A stretch of 49,342 bases of DNA, taken from NCBI GenBank assembly GCA_934654625.1, contig CAKUGM010000006.1:1-49342 (forward strand). The letters run 5' to 3'. The DNA is from an uncultured Collinsella sp. (GTDB taxonomy: Bacteria > Actinomycetota > Coriobacteriia > Coriobacteriales > Coriobacteriaceae). Of the stretch, positions 26,780-34,776 are shown piece by piece. The position numbers were made by a program, and so were the translations under genes. Position 1 is the stretch's first letter. The number at the start of each line of letters is the position of its first letter. The notes under the pieces are model-generated. The model was not told where the DNA came from, did no database searches, and saw only the letters and a list, made by a program, of their open reading frames with translations.

Positions 26780-27811
26780 ATGGGCTTCGTCATCATCGAT
26801 TCCAGATCCTTTAAATTGCTCCCAGAAGCACTTGAAGCCTGCCGTCTTTACGGTGTAGATGTCGCAGTAATCACTCCGCAATATCCGTATAACACTGCAA
26901 AAAACATAGGAGCATTGTGGGCTCTAGAGAAGAGCGGGGTTAATCTCGAAATCATCAAATGCCTCAACAGCGGCGCCGCGATCTGCAATATCATCAACAA
27001 ATGCGCGGGAACCGCCAACCTCGTAATCACAGGAGAAGTTGCCGTTGCAGCATGCGCGATCAAGCTGGGAGCAAAGGCCATCGATTATCGCGGAAAACCC
27101 TTTAACCCAGAAACCCTGGGAATTGATTTGAAGTGGGCAGAGCATCAAAAGGGCCTAAGAGCTATGGGAATCTTCGATAGCGATGCTAATCAGCCGAGCA
27201 TTTCTTTCTTGGATGCCTATCGAGTTGAAGAGGCAATTCGAGATCATGCCGAAAGGCCGCCTCTCATTCCTCAAACCGTCATCAAGCATGCACGCATTTT
27301 AATCGATGCAGACAATGTAGATGTTCAGCGCATCCTCCCTGTTGCGCGCACCCTTGGCATACCTTCCCTCGTCTTGCACGATGAGTTTATTAGTCGCAGC
27401 AAACGCTTTCTTCTTACGGACCCAAGACTGGAAGAAGACAGCGCGAATGGGTTTTGGATCAAAGAAATACTCGTGCGGCGTGGGAAAAACGCAACAGACC
27501 TGAAGATACTCGAACAATGCCTACCCGGCGACGTGATTTTGACCTGTGACGTTCCCCTCTCTTTCGCATGCCTTGAGAGGGGGTGCACCGTAGTGGACAT
27601 ACATGGAACAAGCCACCAGCCCGGTGACCTGCCCCATCTCAAGAACATTCAAGGTCTTAGGCGCTCGCGCGCGGCACGCGCTGACCTTTTTGAAAACAAG
27701 ATGGGCAAATATCACTGCATCACGAAGTTCATGAATCGCCTCTACGGAGTTATGGCTGTTGAACACTATGAACGACAGCCAACCCCCTTCTACGCCATCC
27801 AAGCGTCATAA
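26780..27811 (+). CDS. Tandem DUF188 (YaiI/UPF0178-like) protein
   Basis: This 343-residue protein appears to be two DUF188 domains in a row. The C-terminal copy is clear: ILIDADNVDVQRILPVARTL (about 172-191), GFWIKEILVRRGKNATD, then PGDVILTCDVPLSFACLERG and VVDIHGT. The N-terminal copy begins MGFVIIDSRSFKLLPEALEA and has LVITGEVAVAACAIKLGA then IDYRGKPFN, matching the same motif order with a DSRS in place of the acidic DAD(A/N). Single-domain members are about 150 residues and have a PIN-like fold; function is unknown. The ATG has AAAGG five bases upstream. Codons are more AT-rich than in neighbours, which may indicate transfer. It converges on the nucleoid protein gene with a 13-base gap. 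Confidence 0.8.
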   Translation: MGFVIIDSRSFKLLPEALEACRLYGVDVAVITPQYPYNTAKNIGALWALEKSGVNLEIIKCLNSGAAICNIINKCAGTANLVITGEVAVAACAIKLGAKAIDYRGKPFNPETLGIDLKWAEHQKGLRAMGIFDSDANQPSISFLDAYRVEEAIRDHAERPPLIPQTVIKHARILIDADNVDVQRILPVARTLGIPSLVLHDEFISRSKRFLLTDPRLEEDSANGFWIKEILVRRGKNATDLKILEQCLPGDVILTCDVPLSFACLERGCTVVDIHGTSHQPGDLPHLKNIQGLRRSRAARADLFENKMGKYHCITKFMNRLYGVMAVEHYERQPTPFYAIQAS

Positions 27812-27824
27812 GGCGTCAGATATC

Positions 27825-28832
27825 CTATCGGTTCTCGATGCTACTGATCTTCTTGAGCTCGATGGAGATAAGGCCGTTGGGCTCGTTGACGAACTCGATG
27901 TAATCGGAATTGGAGCCCATCTCGGCCGGGAAGCTGATCTCGATGCCGGTGTCGGTGCGAATCTTATGATTGCGCACGGCCGCACGCTCGACCTGCTTGC
28001 GCTCGACGGGCACACGCTCGGGCAGTTTTTCCTCGCGCAGGGCGGACTTAACGCTCTCCTTGATTTGAGGGCTGTCTTCGAAGACCTCGTCGACGATATC
28101 CCAGGGAGGCAGCTCCTCATCATCCTCCACGCGCTCCGCCACGGCGGCCTTGACCTTAGCAAGCGCGACGGCGGTGTTAGCGCCGTGCTCCTCGGCGACC
28201 TCTTCGACCACGCGCGTAACGGTATCGATAGCCTCCTTGCCCGAAACGCCCGTCTCGCACTGCAGCAAGCCCTCCGGGATCAGCATGCGATCCTCACCGG
28301 CAATCTTGCGTTTCTTGTCCACGTAGCCAATCTCCATGGTGCTTGCGCGCACTACGCAGTAGCTCTGCAGCTTCTGCGAGGGATTGGGCAGAATCGCATA
28401 ATGGCGAGCAATGCCGTTGACAGTCTGGCCGGCATCGGTGCCCACCTCGTGCATAAACGCCTGTTTGCTCGAAAGGAGCATCACGGCAAACCAGCGCACA
28501 TCGTCGTCATCATCAAAATCAGCAACGAGAATATCGGTTGACTGGGCTTTGTCGGCACGCGAAAGCTCGCCTCCAATGAAATCCGCCACCTGCTGCGAGA
28601 GGTCGATGAAGTCACGCTCGCCAAAGAAATAGCTTTTGAGCTCACCGCCGAATGCGGAATCTTCGGAGAAAGCTGCTCGTTTGTTGTCCCCGCTCTCTCG
28701 CGCACGGCGCAGATGAGTAGTGACGAACTGACGGCACGCGCGGCTGTCTTCGAGATCGAGCTCGCGCTGACTGATGACATTCACCGCAGATTCAAAGTCC
28801 AAAATATGCAAAATGGCGTGATTGATCTTCAT
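27825..28832 (-). CDS. Nucleoid-associated protein (NdpA/YejK-like)
   Basis: This 335-residue protein fits the 37-kDa nucleoid-associated protein family (NA37/YejK), DNA-associated proteins of unclear role. It begins MKINHAILHILDFESAVNVI, the usual start of the family, and contains DILVADFDDDDDVRWFAVML, ILPNPSQKLQSYCVVRA, a KKRKIAGEDRMLIPEGLL segment and a C-terminal beta region (GIEISFPAEMGSNSDYIEFV). The start at 28832 has AGGAG seven bases upstream and replaces a longer open frame reading to 28949. It lies downstream of a lipase-like gene on the same strand with a 67-base gap. The DNA-binding role is family knowledge, not visible in a motif. Confidence 0.85.
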   Translation of the reverse strand: MKINHAILHILDFESAVNVISQRELDLEDSRACRQFVTTHLRRARESGDNKRAAFSEDSAFGGELKSYFFGERDFIDLSQQVADFIGGELSRADKAQSTDILVADFDDDDDVRWFAVMLLSSKQAFMHEVGTDAGQTVNGIARHYAILPNPSQKLQSYCVVRASTMEIGYVDKKRKIAGEDRMLIPEGLLQCETGVSGKEAIDTVTRVVEEVAEEHGANTAVALAKVKAAVAERVEDDEELPPWDIVDEVFEDSPQIKESVKSALREEKLPERVPVERKQVERAAVRNHKIRTDTGIEISFPAEMGSNSDYIEFVNEPNGLISIELKKISSIENR

Positions 28833-28899
28833 CGATGTGCTCCTCGGATGCTCATTGAACCCTGCAATGATACCAGCACATGCGACGTGTAGACCAAAA

Positions 28900-30150
28900 C
28901 TACAGCGCCTTGTTCGAACCCGAGCCGTGCTCGTGCAATGCGGCGGCAAGTTTATCCCGCCACGCTAGGGCCATGTCGCTGCGCTCCGAAAACAAAGGCG
29001 CCTGGAGCAACTCGGCCAGACTGGGAAGCTCGGGCACCTTTGGAGTCAAGGCGCAACGAGCAAAGGCCGTCAGCGTATCGGCAAGGAATTTACGCGTATC
29101 GGGATCGACTTCCGAAAGCGCAGAGAGAATCTTCGGTACGTTTTGCTGCCAGTCTGCCGCAATGTCAGAAAAATGCTCTGCGCCAGTGGCACTCAGCACT
29201 CCAAAGAGTTCATCGATAAAGCGCCCGCGTTCGGCAGGTGTCACGCCGGCAACCCATGTGGCCAGGGCGCCATCCATGTAGCGAGCGCCCGCCGAGAGTC
29301 CCTCGCAATAGGAAAAGTCGGTCGACCCTCGCGGCACCACCCATGAGAAGGGATTGTGCTGCAAAAGGCCAAAGTCACAGCTCTCGACCACGGCGTAATC
29401 TTCTTGATGCTCAAAGATCATGCCGATGACCGAGGAGCGCGGCAGCGTTTTATCGATTTTGCCTGCAACAGCCAGTGCCCGATACTCCGCACCGCCCAAA
29501 AAGGCCTCGTTAAATCCCGGACCATCGTGCGAATAGACGCGCAGGAGGCGTTCGCGGACAGCGGGAGCGCACATGCTCGCCGCATAGACCGCAAGGTTGC
29601 CGCCCTTGGAATGACCGCCACACATAAGCGGTCCGCTCAGCGCAGCCGCCGCCGATTCGAAATAGGCCGTCGCCGTTGTTTGCGAGGGAACAGGGCAGCG
29701 AAAGGACATATTGAAGTCTTCCTTCCAGCCCACCATGGTCGAATCGGTTCCCCGAAAGGCAACGTAAGCGCTCCCGTCTGCCAGACGGAAGGTCATAGCG
29801 GCAAATTGCTCTTCCGCCGCCGCATCAAACGCCGTGCGATAGCCGCATACGCGCAGCCCCCGATACCGTGGGCTTGCGCAGACAGCTACGAGCAAATCCC
29901 AGCTGGCTTGCGGATCCCATAGCTCGCCCGTCATGGACTCGCGACACTCCAGACGTAAAAGATCACGAACGTCGGCGCCTTCCCAAGTAGCAGCGGCATA
30001 GCAATCAGCAGGCAGCCGATAGTAGGCAAGCCACGACAAGACGAGGCTATCGACCGTGCAAAACGGTCGCTTATCCCATGTATCCAGAGCGTTCTGAGCA
30101 TAGGTCAGAAAATTCCCCGAAGCGCACGCGCTCTCTTTGCGATTGTCCAT
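28900..30150 (-). CDS. DUF2974 family alpha/beta-hydrolase (lipase-like)
   Basis: This 416-residue protein carries the lipase nucleophile elbow GHSKGGNLAVYAAS near residues 177-190, preceded by YVAFRGTDSTMVGWKEDFNM, the strand and oxyanion region typical of DUF2974 (Mbeg1-like) hydrolases. A conserved VYSHDGPGFNEAF follows. There is no signal peptide or membrane segment, so it is cytosolic. The start is uncertain: ATG 30150 with GAGGG upstream is preferred over in-frame ATGs at 30171 and 30186. The terminator and the paired GTGACA repeats lie just upstream, between it and ldh. Substrate is unknown. Confidence 0.85.
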   Translation of the reverse strand: MDNRKESACASGNFLTYAQNALDTWDKRPFCTVDSLVLSWLAYYRLPADCYAAATWEGADVRDLLRLECRESMTGELWDPQASWDLLVAVCASPRYRGLRVCGYRTAFDAAAEEQFAAMTFRLADGSAYVAFRGTDSTMVGWKEDFNMSFRCPVPSQTTATAYFESAAAALSGPLMCGGHSKGGNLAVYAASMCAPAVRERLLRVYSHDGPGFNEAFLGGAEYRALAVAGKIDKTLPRSSVIGMIFEHQEDYAVVESCDFGLLQHNPFSWVVPRGSTDFSYCEGLSAGARYMDGALATWVAGVTPAERGRFIDELFGVLSATGAEHFSDIAADWQQNVPKILSALSEVDPDTRKFLADTLTAFARCALTPKVPELPSLAELLQAPLFSERSDMALAWRDKLAAALHEHGSGSNKAL

Positions 30151-30213
30151 GAAGCCCTCTTCCTTTGGCATCTCCGCGCCCTTCATCCTACCCAATCGGC
30201 AGGCAGGATCGAG

Positions 30214-30247
30214 ATGTGACAAATTAAACCAGAGGACTTTCTGTCAC
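30214..30247. repeat. 34-base GTGACA...TGTCAC repeat, copy 1
   Basis: The 34-base unit starts ATGTGACAAATTAAACC and ends CTGTCAC, so its outer ends GTGACA/TGTCAC are inverted. It matches copy 2 (30312-30345) at 30 of 34 positions. It lies directly upstream of the DUF2974 hydrolase gene. Confidence 0.75.
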
Positions 30248-30261
30248 ACTGCTGATCTAAA

Positions 30262-30306
30262 TAAAGATGCAGGCCAGAACCGATAAGGGTCCTGACCTGC
30301 ATCTTC
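30262..30306 (-). terminator. Terminator of ldh between two direct repeats
   Basis: On the minus strand AGATGCAGG pairs with CCTGCATCT, extended by an inner stem CAGGACC/GGTTCTG, and is followed by TTTATTT. It lies about 50 bases beyond the ldh stop, between the two 34-base repeats. Confidence 0.8.
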
Positions 30307-30311
30307 ATATA

Positions 30312-30345
30312 ATGTGACAAATTAAACCTGTCGACTTTTTGTCAC
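30312..30345. repeat. 34-base GTGACA...TGTCAC repeat, copy 2
   Basis: This is the second copy of the unit at 30214-30247, ending GTCGACTTTTTGTCAC. It lies eight bases beyond the ldh stop. The palindromic ends suggest either a protein-binding site or a short mobile intergenic repeat. Confidence 0.75.
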
Positions 30346-30353
30346 GCAGGAGG

Positions 30354-31304
30354 TTATGCCTCGAAGTTTACTTGGGACATAACTTCCTTGAGGGCGTCGG
30401 CAGAGCGGTGCAGCTCGGCGTATTCCTCATTGGACAGCGAAACAGGCACGCGGCACTCCACGCCGTTACGGCCCACGATGGTGGGCATGGAGATGCAGAT
30501 GTCGTCGAGGCCGTACTCGCCCACCATGAGGCTGGAGACGGGAAGGACGTGCTTCTCGTCGCGCATGATGGCCGTGCATAGACGGCGCACCGACATAGCG
30601 ATGCCATAGTAGGTAGCGTGCTTCTTGGAAATGATGTGGTAAGCGGCGTTCTTGACGTCCTCGGCGATCTTCTTCTCGGATGCCAGGTGATCGTAGTGGC
30701 CACGCATCTCGCAGAAATCGCTCAGGGGCACACCGGAGACGTTGGCGGAAGACCAGACGGCAAGCTCGGAGTCACCATGCTCGCCGATGATGTAGGCATG
30801 GACGTTGCGCGGGTCGACGTCCAGGTGAGCGCCCAGAGCCTCCTTGAGGCGAGCAGAATCCAGAACGGTGCCGGAGCCCAGGACATGACTCTCGGGCAGG
30901 CCGGACATCTTCATGGCGGCGTAGGTCAAAACGTCAACAGGGTTGGAAACGATGAGCAAAATGCCCTCGAAGCCCACCTCGCGAATGCGCGGAATAATGG
31001 ACTTGAAAATGGAGACGTTCTTGTTCACGAGGTCAAGACGAGTCTCGCCCGGCTTCTGGGCGGCACCGGCGGTAACGACGATGATGGCGGCGTCGGCAGC
31101 ATCCTCGTAATCGCCTGCATAGATCTTCATGGGGTTGCCAAACGGCGTACCGTGGCTGATGTCGAGAGCCTCGCCCTCGGCGCGGTCTTTGTCGACATCG
31201 ATCAGGACCATCTCGGAAAACAGGCCGCTCTGCATCAGCGCAAATGCGGAAGAAGAACCCACGAAACCGCAACCGACGATGGCCACTTTCCTGTCGTTAA
31301 CCAT
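30354..31304 (-). CDS. ldh: L-lactate dehydrogenase
   Basis: Ldh reduces pyruvate to L-lactate with NADH, regenerating NAD in fermentation. The 316-residue length is normal. Visible are the Rossmann motif KVAIVGCGFVGSSSAFAL at 6-23, the substrate Arg region AAQKPGETRLDLV near 85-97 (LDH-type Gln before KPGE), IVSNPVDVLTY and the catalytic His in IIGEHGDSELAVW near 175. The start ATG 31304 has GGGAG four bases upstream; an in-frame ATG six codons earlier is possible. A candidate promoter lies about 60 bases upstream. It is the only central fermentation gene in the window, and a terminator closes it. Confidence 0.95.
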   Translation of the reverse strand: MVNDRKVAIVGCGFVGSSSAFALMQSGLFSEMVLIDVDKDRAEGEALDISHGTPFGNPMKIYAGDYEDAADAAIIVVTAGAAQKPGETRLDLVNKNVSIFKSIIPRIREVGFEGILLIVSNPVDVLTYAAMKMSGLPESHVLGSGTVLDSARLKEALGAHLDVDPRNVHAYIIGEHGDSELAVWSSANVSGVPLSDFCEMRGHYDHLASEKKIAEDVKNAAYHIISKKHATYYGIAMSVRRLCTAIMRDEKHVLPVSSLMVGEYGLDDICISMPTIVGRNGVECRVPVSLSNEEYAELHRSADALKEVMSQVNFEA

Positions 31305-31364
31305 GGTACTCCCATCTTTCATGGGCTCAGCTCTCCCCAAGCCCAACCAAAGGTATCAACAGCT

Positions 31365-31426
31365 ATATTATGAACCACTCAACGGCTTGAATCTACCGCT
31401 TGCCGAAAACAACATGCAATTGTATG
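31365..31426 (-). promoter_or_regulatory. Candidate ldh promoter and palindromic site
   Basis: On the minus strand a TAATAT box (31370-31365) has GATTCA 17 bases upstream as a weak -35. Further upstream CATACAATTGCATG (31426-31413) is a near-perfect palindrome. GGTTCATA occurs twice, next to each. The palindrome could be an operator, but it does not match the Rex consensus. Confidence 0.4.
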
Positions 31427-31434
31427 AACCTGCT

Positions 31435-32601
31435 TTAGCCGACGATGCCCGCAGCCTCGATGGCAGCGACTGCCTCGCGCAGGCCATCGGGCGGAAGGAC
31501 GAGCGCCATGCGAACATATCCCTCGCCATGGGGGCCAAAGCTTGCGCCCGGAGTCACAATCACACCGGCGCGATCCATGAGCTCCTCGCAAAAAGCCATG
31601 GAATCGGTTCGGCCACCGGGAAGCTTTGCCCACACGAACATCGAGCCATGGGCGTTGGGACGCTGCCAGCCAAGCTTCTCAAGGCCATCGCACAGGGCGT
31701 CGCGGCGCTCCTGATACATCAAACGCTGGTGCTCAACCTCGTCGAGGGGACCGGTGAGCGCGGCGATAGCCGCCTTTTGCAGCGGGAGATACATGCCGAA
31801 GTCAATCTGGCTGCGCAGCTTGGAGAAGGCAGCGACCACGTCGGGACGTCCTACCAAAAAGCCGATGCGCGCTCCTGTGACGTTAAAGGACTTGGAAAGC
31901 GAGAAGAACTCGACACCCACTTCGAGCGCGCCGGGATATTGCAAGAAACTGCCGCCGCGCGGGCCGTCGAAGGTGATGTCGGAATACGCGTTGTCATGAA
32001 CGATAAGCAGGTCATGCTCGCGGGCGAAGTCGATGATCTGCCCATAGAGTTCGGGCGTGCCCACCGATCCGACCGGATTGGCCGGAAGCGAGACGATCAT
32101 ATATTTAGCGCGATCGGCAACCGCAGAATCGATGCCAGCCACATATGGCAGGAAGTCGTGCTCGGCGTTAAGCGGATAATACGCGAGCTCGCCGTCGGCG
32201 ATCTTCACGCCTGCCTCGAACACGGGATAGCAGGGGTCGGGCACAAGCACTGTATCGCCTTCATCGAGCATGGCGAGGCCAAAGACGCCAACGCCCTCCT
32301 GCGTTCCATTAACCGAGCACACCATATCGGGCGTGATGCCCTCTACGCCAAAGCGGCGCACGTAATAGTCGCACACGGCCTGCTTGAGCTCAGGCAGGTC
32401 ACGCAGGGAGTACTTCCACATCTGAGGGTCTTGAATCGCCTGCGCCACGGCATCGACCACATGCGGGTACGGCTCGAAATCGGGCGTGCCCACCGAAAGG
32501 TTATAGATAGTGCGGCCCTCGGCCTCCAGGGCAACGCGGCGGTTGTTGAGGGCGGCGAAGACCTCGTCACCAAAGCGATCGAGCCGGCTGGAAAACTTCA
32601 T
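31435..32601 (-). CDS. Class I/II aminotransferase, candidate N-acetyl-LL-DAP aminotransferase
   Basis: This 388-residue fold-type I PLP enzyme has YNLSVGTPDFEPYPHVV at the start, the SLPANPVGSVG strand, HDNAYSDITFD and the PLP lysine in SLSKSFNVTGARIGF near residue 235, with a C-terminal VRMALVLPPDGL. It resembles the DapL/PatA-type aminotransferases of Gram-positive anaerobes. The genome uses DapH, so the transaminase that converts N-acetyl-2-amino-6-oxopimelate is needed, and this enzyme is the only candidate in the window. Alanine or other amino-acid transaminase activity is equally possible on sequence alone. The ATG start is followed by KFSSRLDRFGDEVF, the normal family start. Confidence 0.88.
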   Translation of the reverse strand: MKFSSRLDRFGDEVFAALNNRRVALEAEGRTIYNLSVGTPDFEPYPHVVDAVAQAIQDPQMWKYSLRDLPELKQAVCDYYVRRFGVEGITPDMVCSVNGTQEGVGVFGLAMLDEGDTVLVPDPCYPVFEAGVKIADGELAYYPLNAEHDFLPYVAGIDSAVADRAKYMIVSLPANPVGSVGTPELYGQIIDFAREHDLLIVHDNAYSDITFDGPRGGSFLQYPGALEVGVEFFSLSKSFNVTGARIGFLVGRPDVVAAFSKLRSQIDFGMYLPLQKAAIAALTGPLDEVEHQRLMYQERRDALCDGLEKLGWQRPNAHGSMFVWAKLPGGRTDSMAFCEELMDRAGVIVTPGASFGPHGEGYVRMALVLPPDGLREAVAAIEAAGIVG

Positions 32602-32738
32602 GGGTCGAACCTTTCAATATGCGGAATAAAAAACGATGCCCTCAAGTGTAACGCCGCCGCGCACCCGCAGAGCCGAAAAAGGATGCGGAAGCACAGCGGC
32701 GTTTGCAAGATAGAGCAAATAGACGATGCCCGTGACGC

Positions 32739-34739
32739 CTACAGCGACTCGAGCTGCGCCTGCCAAAGCGAAACGGTAGCGTCACTCGGCATGCGCAGGT
32801 CGCCACGCGGGCTCACGGCAACCGAGCCCACCTTTGGACCATCGGGCAGGCAACTGCGCTTGAACTGCTGCGAGAAGAAGCGCCAGTAGAATTTCTTGAG
32901 CCACTTCATGATAGTCGCCTCATCGTAGGTTCCCACGCAAGCGTCATCGGCGTCGGCGCCTCCGGCATAGCGTCCGCCAAAGGCGGCAAGAGCCAGGCGG
33001 TACACCTTCGCCGGCGCAAAGCCGCAACGCAGCACCTGATAGAGGAAGAAGTCATGCAGTTCGTAGGGCCCGACAAGGTCCTCGGTCTTCTGCGAGATCT
33101 TTCCGCCTTCCGTCGCAGGGAGCAGCTCCGGGGACACCGGGGTATCGAGCACGTCGAGAAGAACGGCCGCCAAGCCGTCATCGCCCTTGGCGCGGGCCTC
33201 GTCGGCTACGTAGCGCACCAGATGGCGCACGAGCGTCTTGGGCACGCCGGCGTTAACGCCGTACATGCTCATATGGTCGGCGTTGTAGGTGGCCCAGCCC
33301 AAGGCCAGCTCGGAAAGGTCACCGGTGCCCACTACAAGACCGCCCTCGCGGTTCGCCACGTCCATAAGAATCTGCGTGCGCTCACGTGCCTGCGCATTCT
33401 CGTAGGTAACGGAGTGATCAGACTCGTCGTGCCCAATATCGGAAAAATGCTGTCTCACCGCCGCAGCGATGCTGACCTCGCGCAACTCGCAGCCAAGAGC
33501 CTGGCTCATAGCGGTAGCGTTGCCATGAGTGCGATCGGTCGTTCCAAACCCCGGCATCGTGATGGCGAGGATCCCGCTGCGATCAAGACCCAACAGGTCG
33601 AAGGCGCGAGCGCACACCAGCAGGGCCAATGTGGAATCGAGGCCGCCGGAAACGCCGATTACCGCACACTTGGAATGCGTGTGCGCCAGACGCCGGGCAA
33701 GACCGTGCGCTTGGATCGCAAAGATGGACTCGCAACGCTCCGCGCGGCGAGCCGGATCTGCCGGCACGAACGGATGGGGGTCGATAAAACGATCGTCAAG
33801 CGAGACCGCGCGCACATCGAGATCGAACGAGGAGATGGCATAGCCCGATGCATCCGGCTCGACACAGAACGTGGACATGCGTCGACGCTCCGCAGCCAAA
33901 AACCCAAAGTCCACCACGGCGACGGCACCTACGGCAGCATGCCCCTCCCCCGCACGGATAAGCTCAACATCGTCGAGCGGGTCGGATTCGCGTAGCATGC
34001 GGCCGTTCTCGGCGACCAAGCAATGGCCACCGTAAACCACGTCTTGCGTCGACTCGCCCCAACCGGCACTCGCATAGGCATAAGCGCACATAAGACGTGC
34101 GCTGGTAGATGCAACTAGGCTCCGACGATAATCGGCCTTGCCAACAAGCTCGTTAGAGGCCGAGAGGTTGCAGACGAGCGTAGCGCCCGCGCACACGGCA
34201 GCGGTGCTCGGAGGATCAGGGACCCACAGGTCCTCGCAGATCTCGGCGGCAACGATGAGCCCCGGCATGGCGTCGCATTCAAAGAGCTGCTCGGTGCCAA
34301 AAGGCACCCCATCGCAGCCAGCAAAGCGCACCATACTCACCGAAGACGGGCCGGGACAGAAGCGTCGTCCTTCGTAGAACTCCCCGTACATGGGAATATT
34401 CCGCTTGGGCACAAGGCCCAAAAGCTCGCCGTGACACAAAACCGCAGCGCAGTTGTAGAGCTTTGCCGCGACGCGTACGGGAACGCCCACGAGTACGAGC
34501 GAATCGATATCGGCCGTCTCGTCGGCTAGACGGGCCACGCCTTCCTCCGCCGCATCCAGCAGAAGATCTTGCAAAAAGAGGTCTTCACAGGTGTATGAGG
34601 TGATCGCGAGCTCGGGCAGCACCACAACCTGAGCCTTTGCCTCGCGCACCGCCTCGACACACGCATCGACGTTGTACTCGACATCTGCCACGCGCAGAGC
34701 CGGCGTCATCGCGGCAACTCGAACAAACCCGTCTTTCAT
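32739..34739 (-). CDS. nadE: Glutamine-dependent NAD(+) synthetase
   Basis: NadE converts deamido-NAD to NAD, taking ammonia from glutamine. The 666 residues comprise an N-terminal nitrilase-type glutaminase (VVVLPELAITSYTCEDL with the Glu near 43; LVPKRNIP with the Lys; nucleophile Cys in AAEICEDLWVP near 168) and a C-terminal synthetase with the pyrophosphatase loop VIGVSGGLDSTLALL near 365 and GTGDLSELALGWATYNADH. The large size fits the bacterial form with a fused glutaminase. ATG 34739 is preferred because GGGAG lies six bases before it; an ATG five codons earlier lacks a site. It follows two glycosyltransferase genes closely on the same strand. Confidence 0.96.
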   Translation of the reverse strand: MKDGFVRVAAMTPALRVADVEYNVDACVEAVREAKAQVVVLPELAITSYTCEDLFLQDLLLDAAEEGVARLADETADIDSLVLVGVPVRVAAKLYNCAAVLCHGELLGLVPKRNIPMYGEFYEGRRFCPGPSSVSMVRFAGCDGVPFGTEQLFECDAMPGLIVAAEICEDLWVPDPPSTAAVCAGATLVCNLSASNELVGKADYRRSLVASTSARLMCAYAYASAGWGESTQDVVYGGHCLVAENGRMLRESDPLDDVELIRAGEGHAAVGAVAVVDFGFLAAERRRMSTFCVEPDASGYAISSFDLDVRAVSLDDRFIDPHPFVPADPARRAERCESIFAIQAHGLARRLAHTHSKCAVIGVSGGLDSTLALLVCARAFDLLGLDRSGILAITMPGFGTTDRTHGNATAMSQALGCELREVSIAAAVRQHFSDIGHDESDHSVTYENAQARERTQILMDVANREGGLVVGTGDLSELALGWATYNADHMSMYGVNAGVPKTLVRHLVRYVADEARAKGDDGLAAVLLDVLDTPVSPELLPATEGGKISQKTEDLVGPYELHDFFLYQVLRCGFAPAKVYRLALAAFGGRYAGGADADDACVGTYDEATIMKWLKKFYWRFFSQQFKRSCLPDGPKVGSVAVSPRGDLRMPSDATVSLWQAQLESL

Positions 34740-34776
34740 ATCAATCTCCCTCATAAATCACTATGCAGCGAATGCG

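Noticed and set aside
31129..32889. A 586-residue plus-strand frame across ldh and the aminotransferase
   Set aside because: It runs antisense to two conserved enzymes and through the ldh promoter region; no domain is recognisable.
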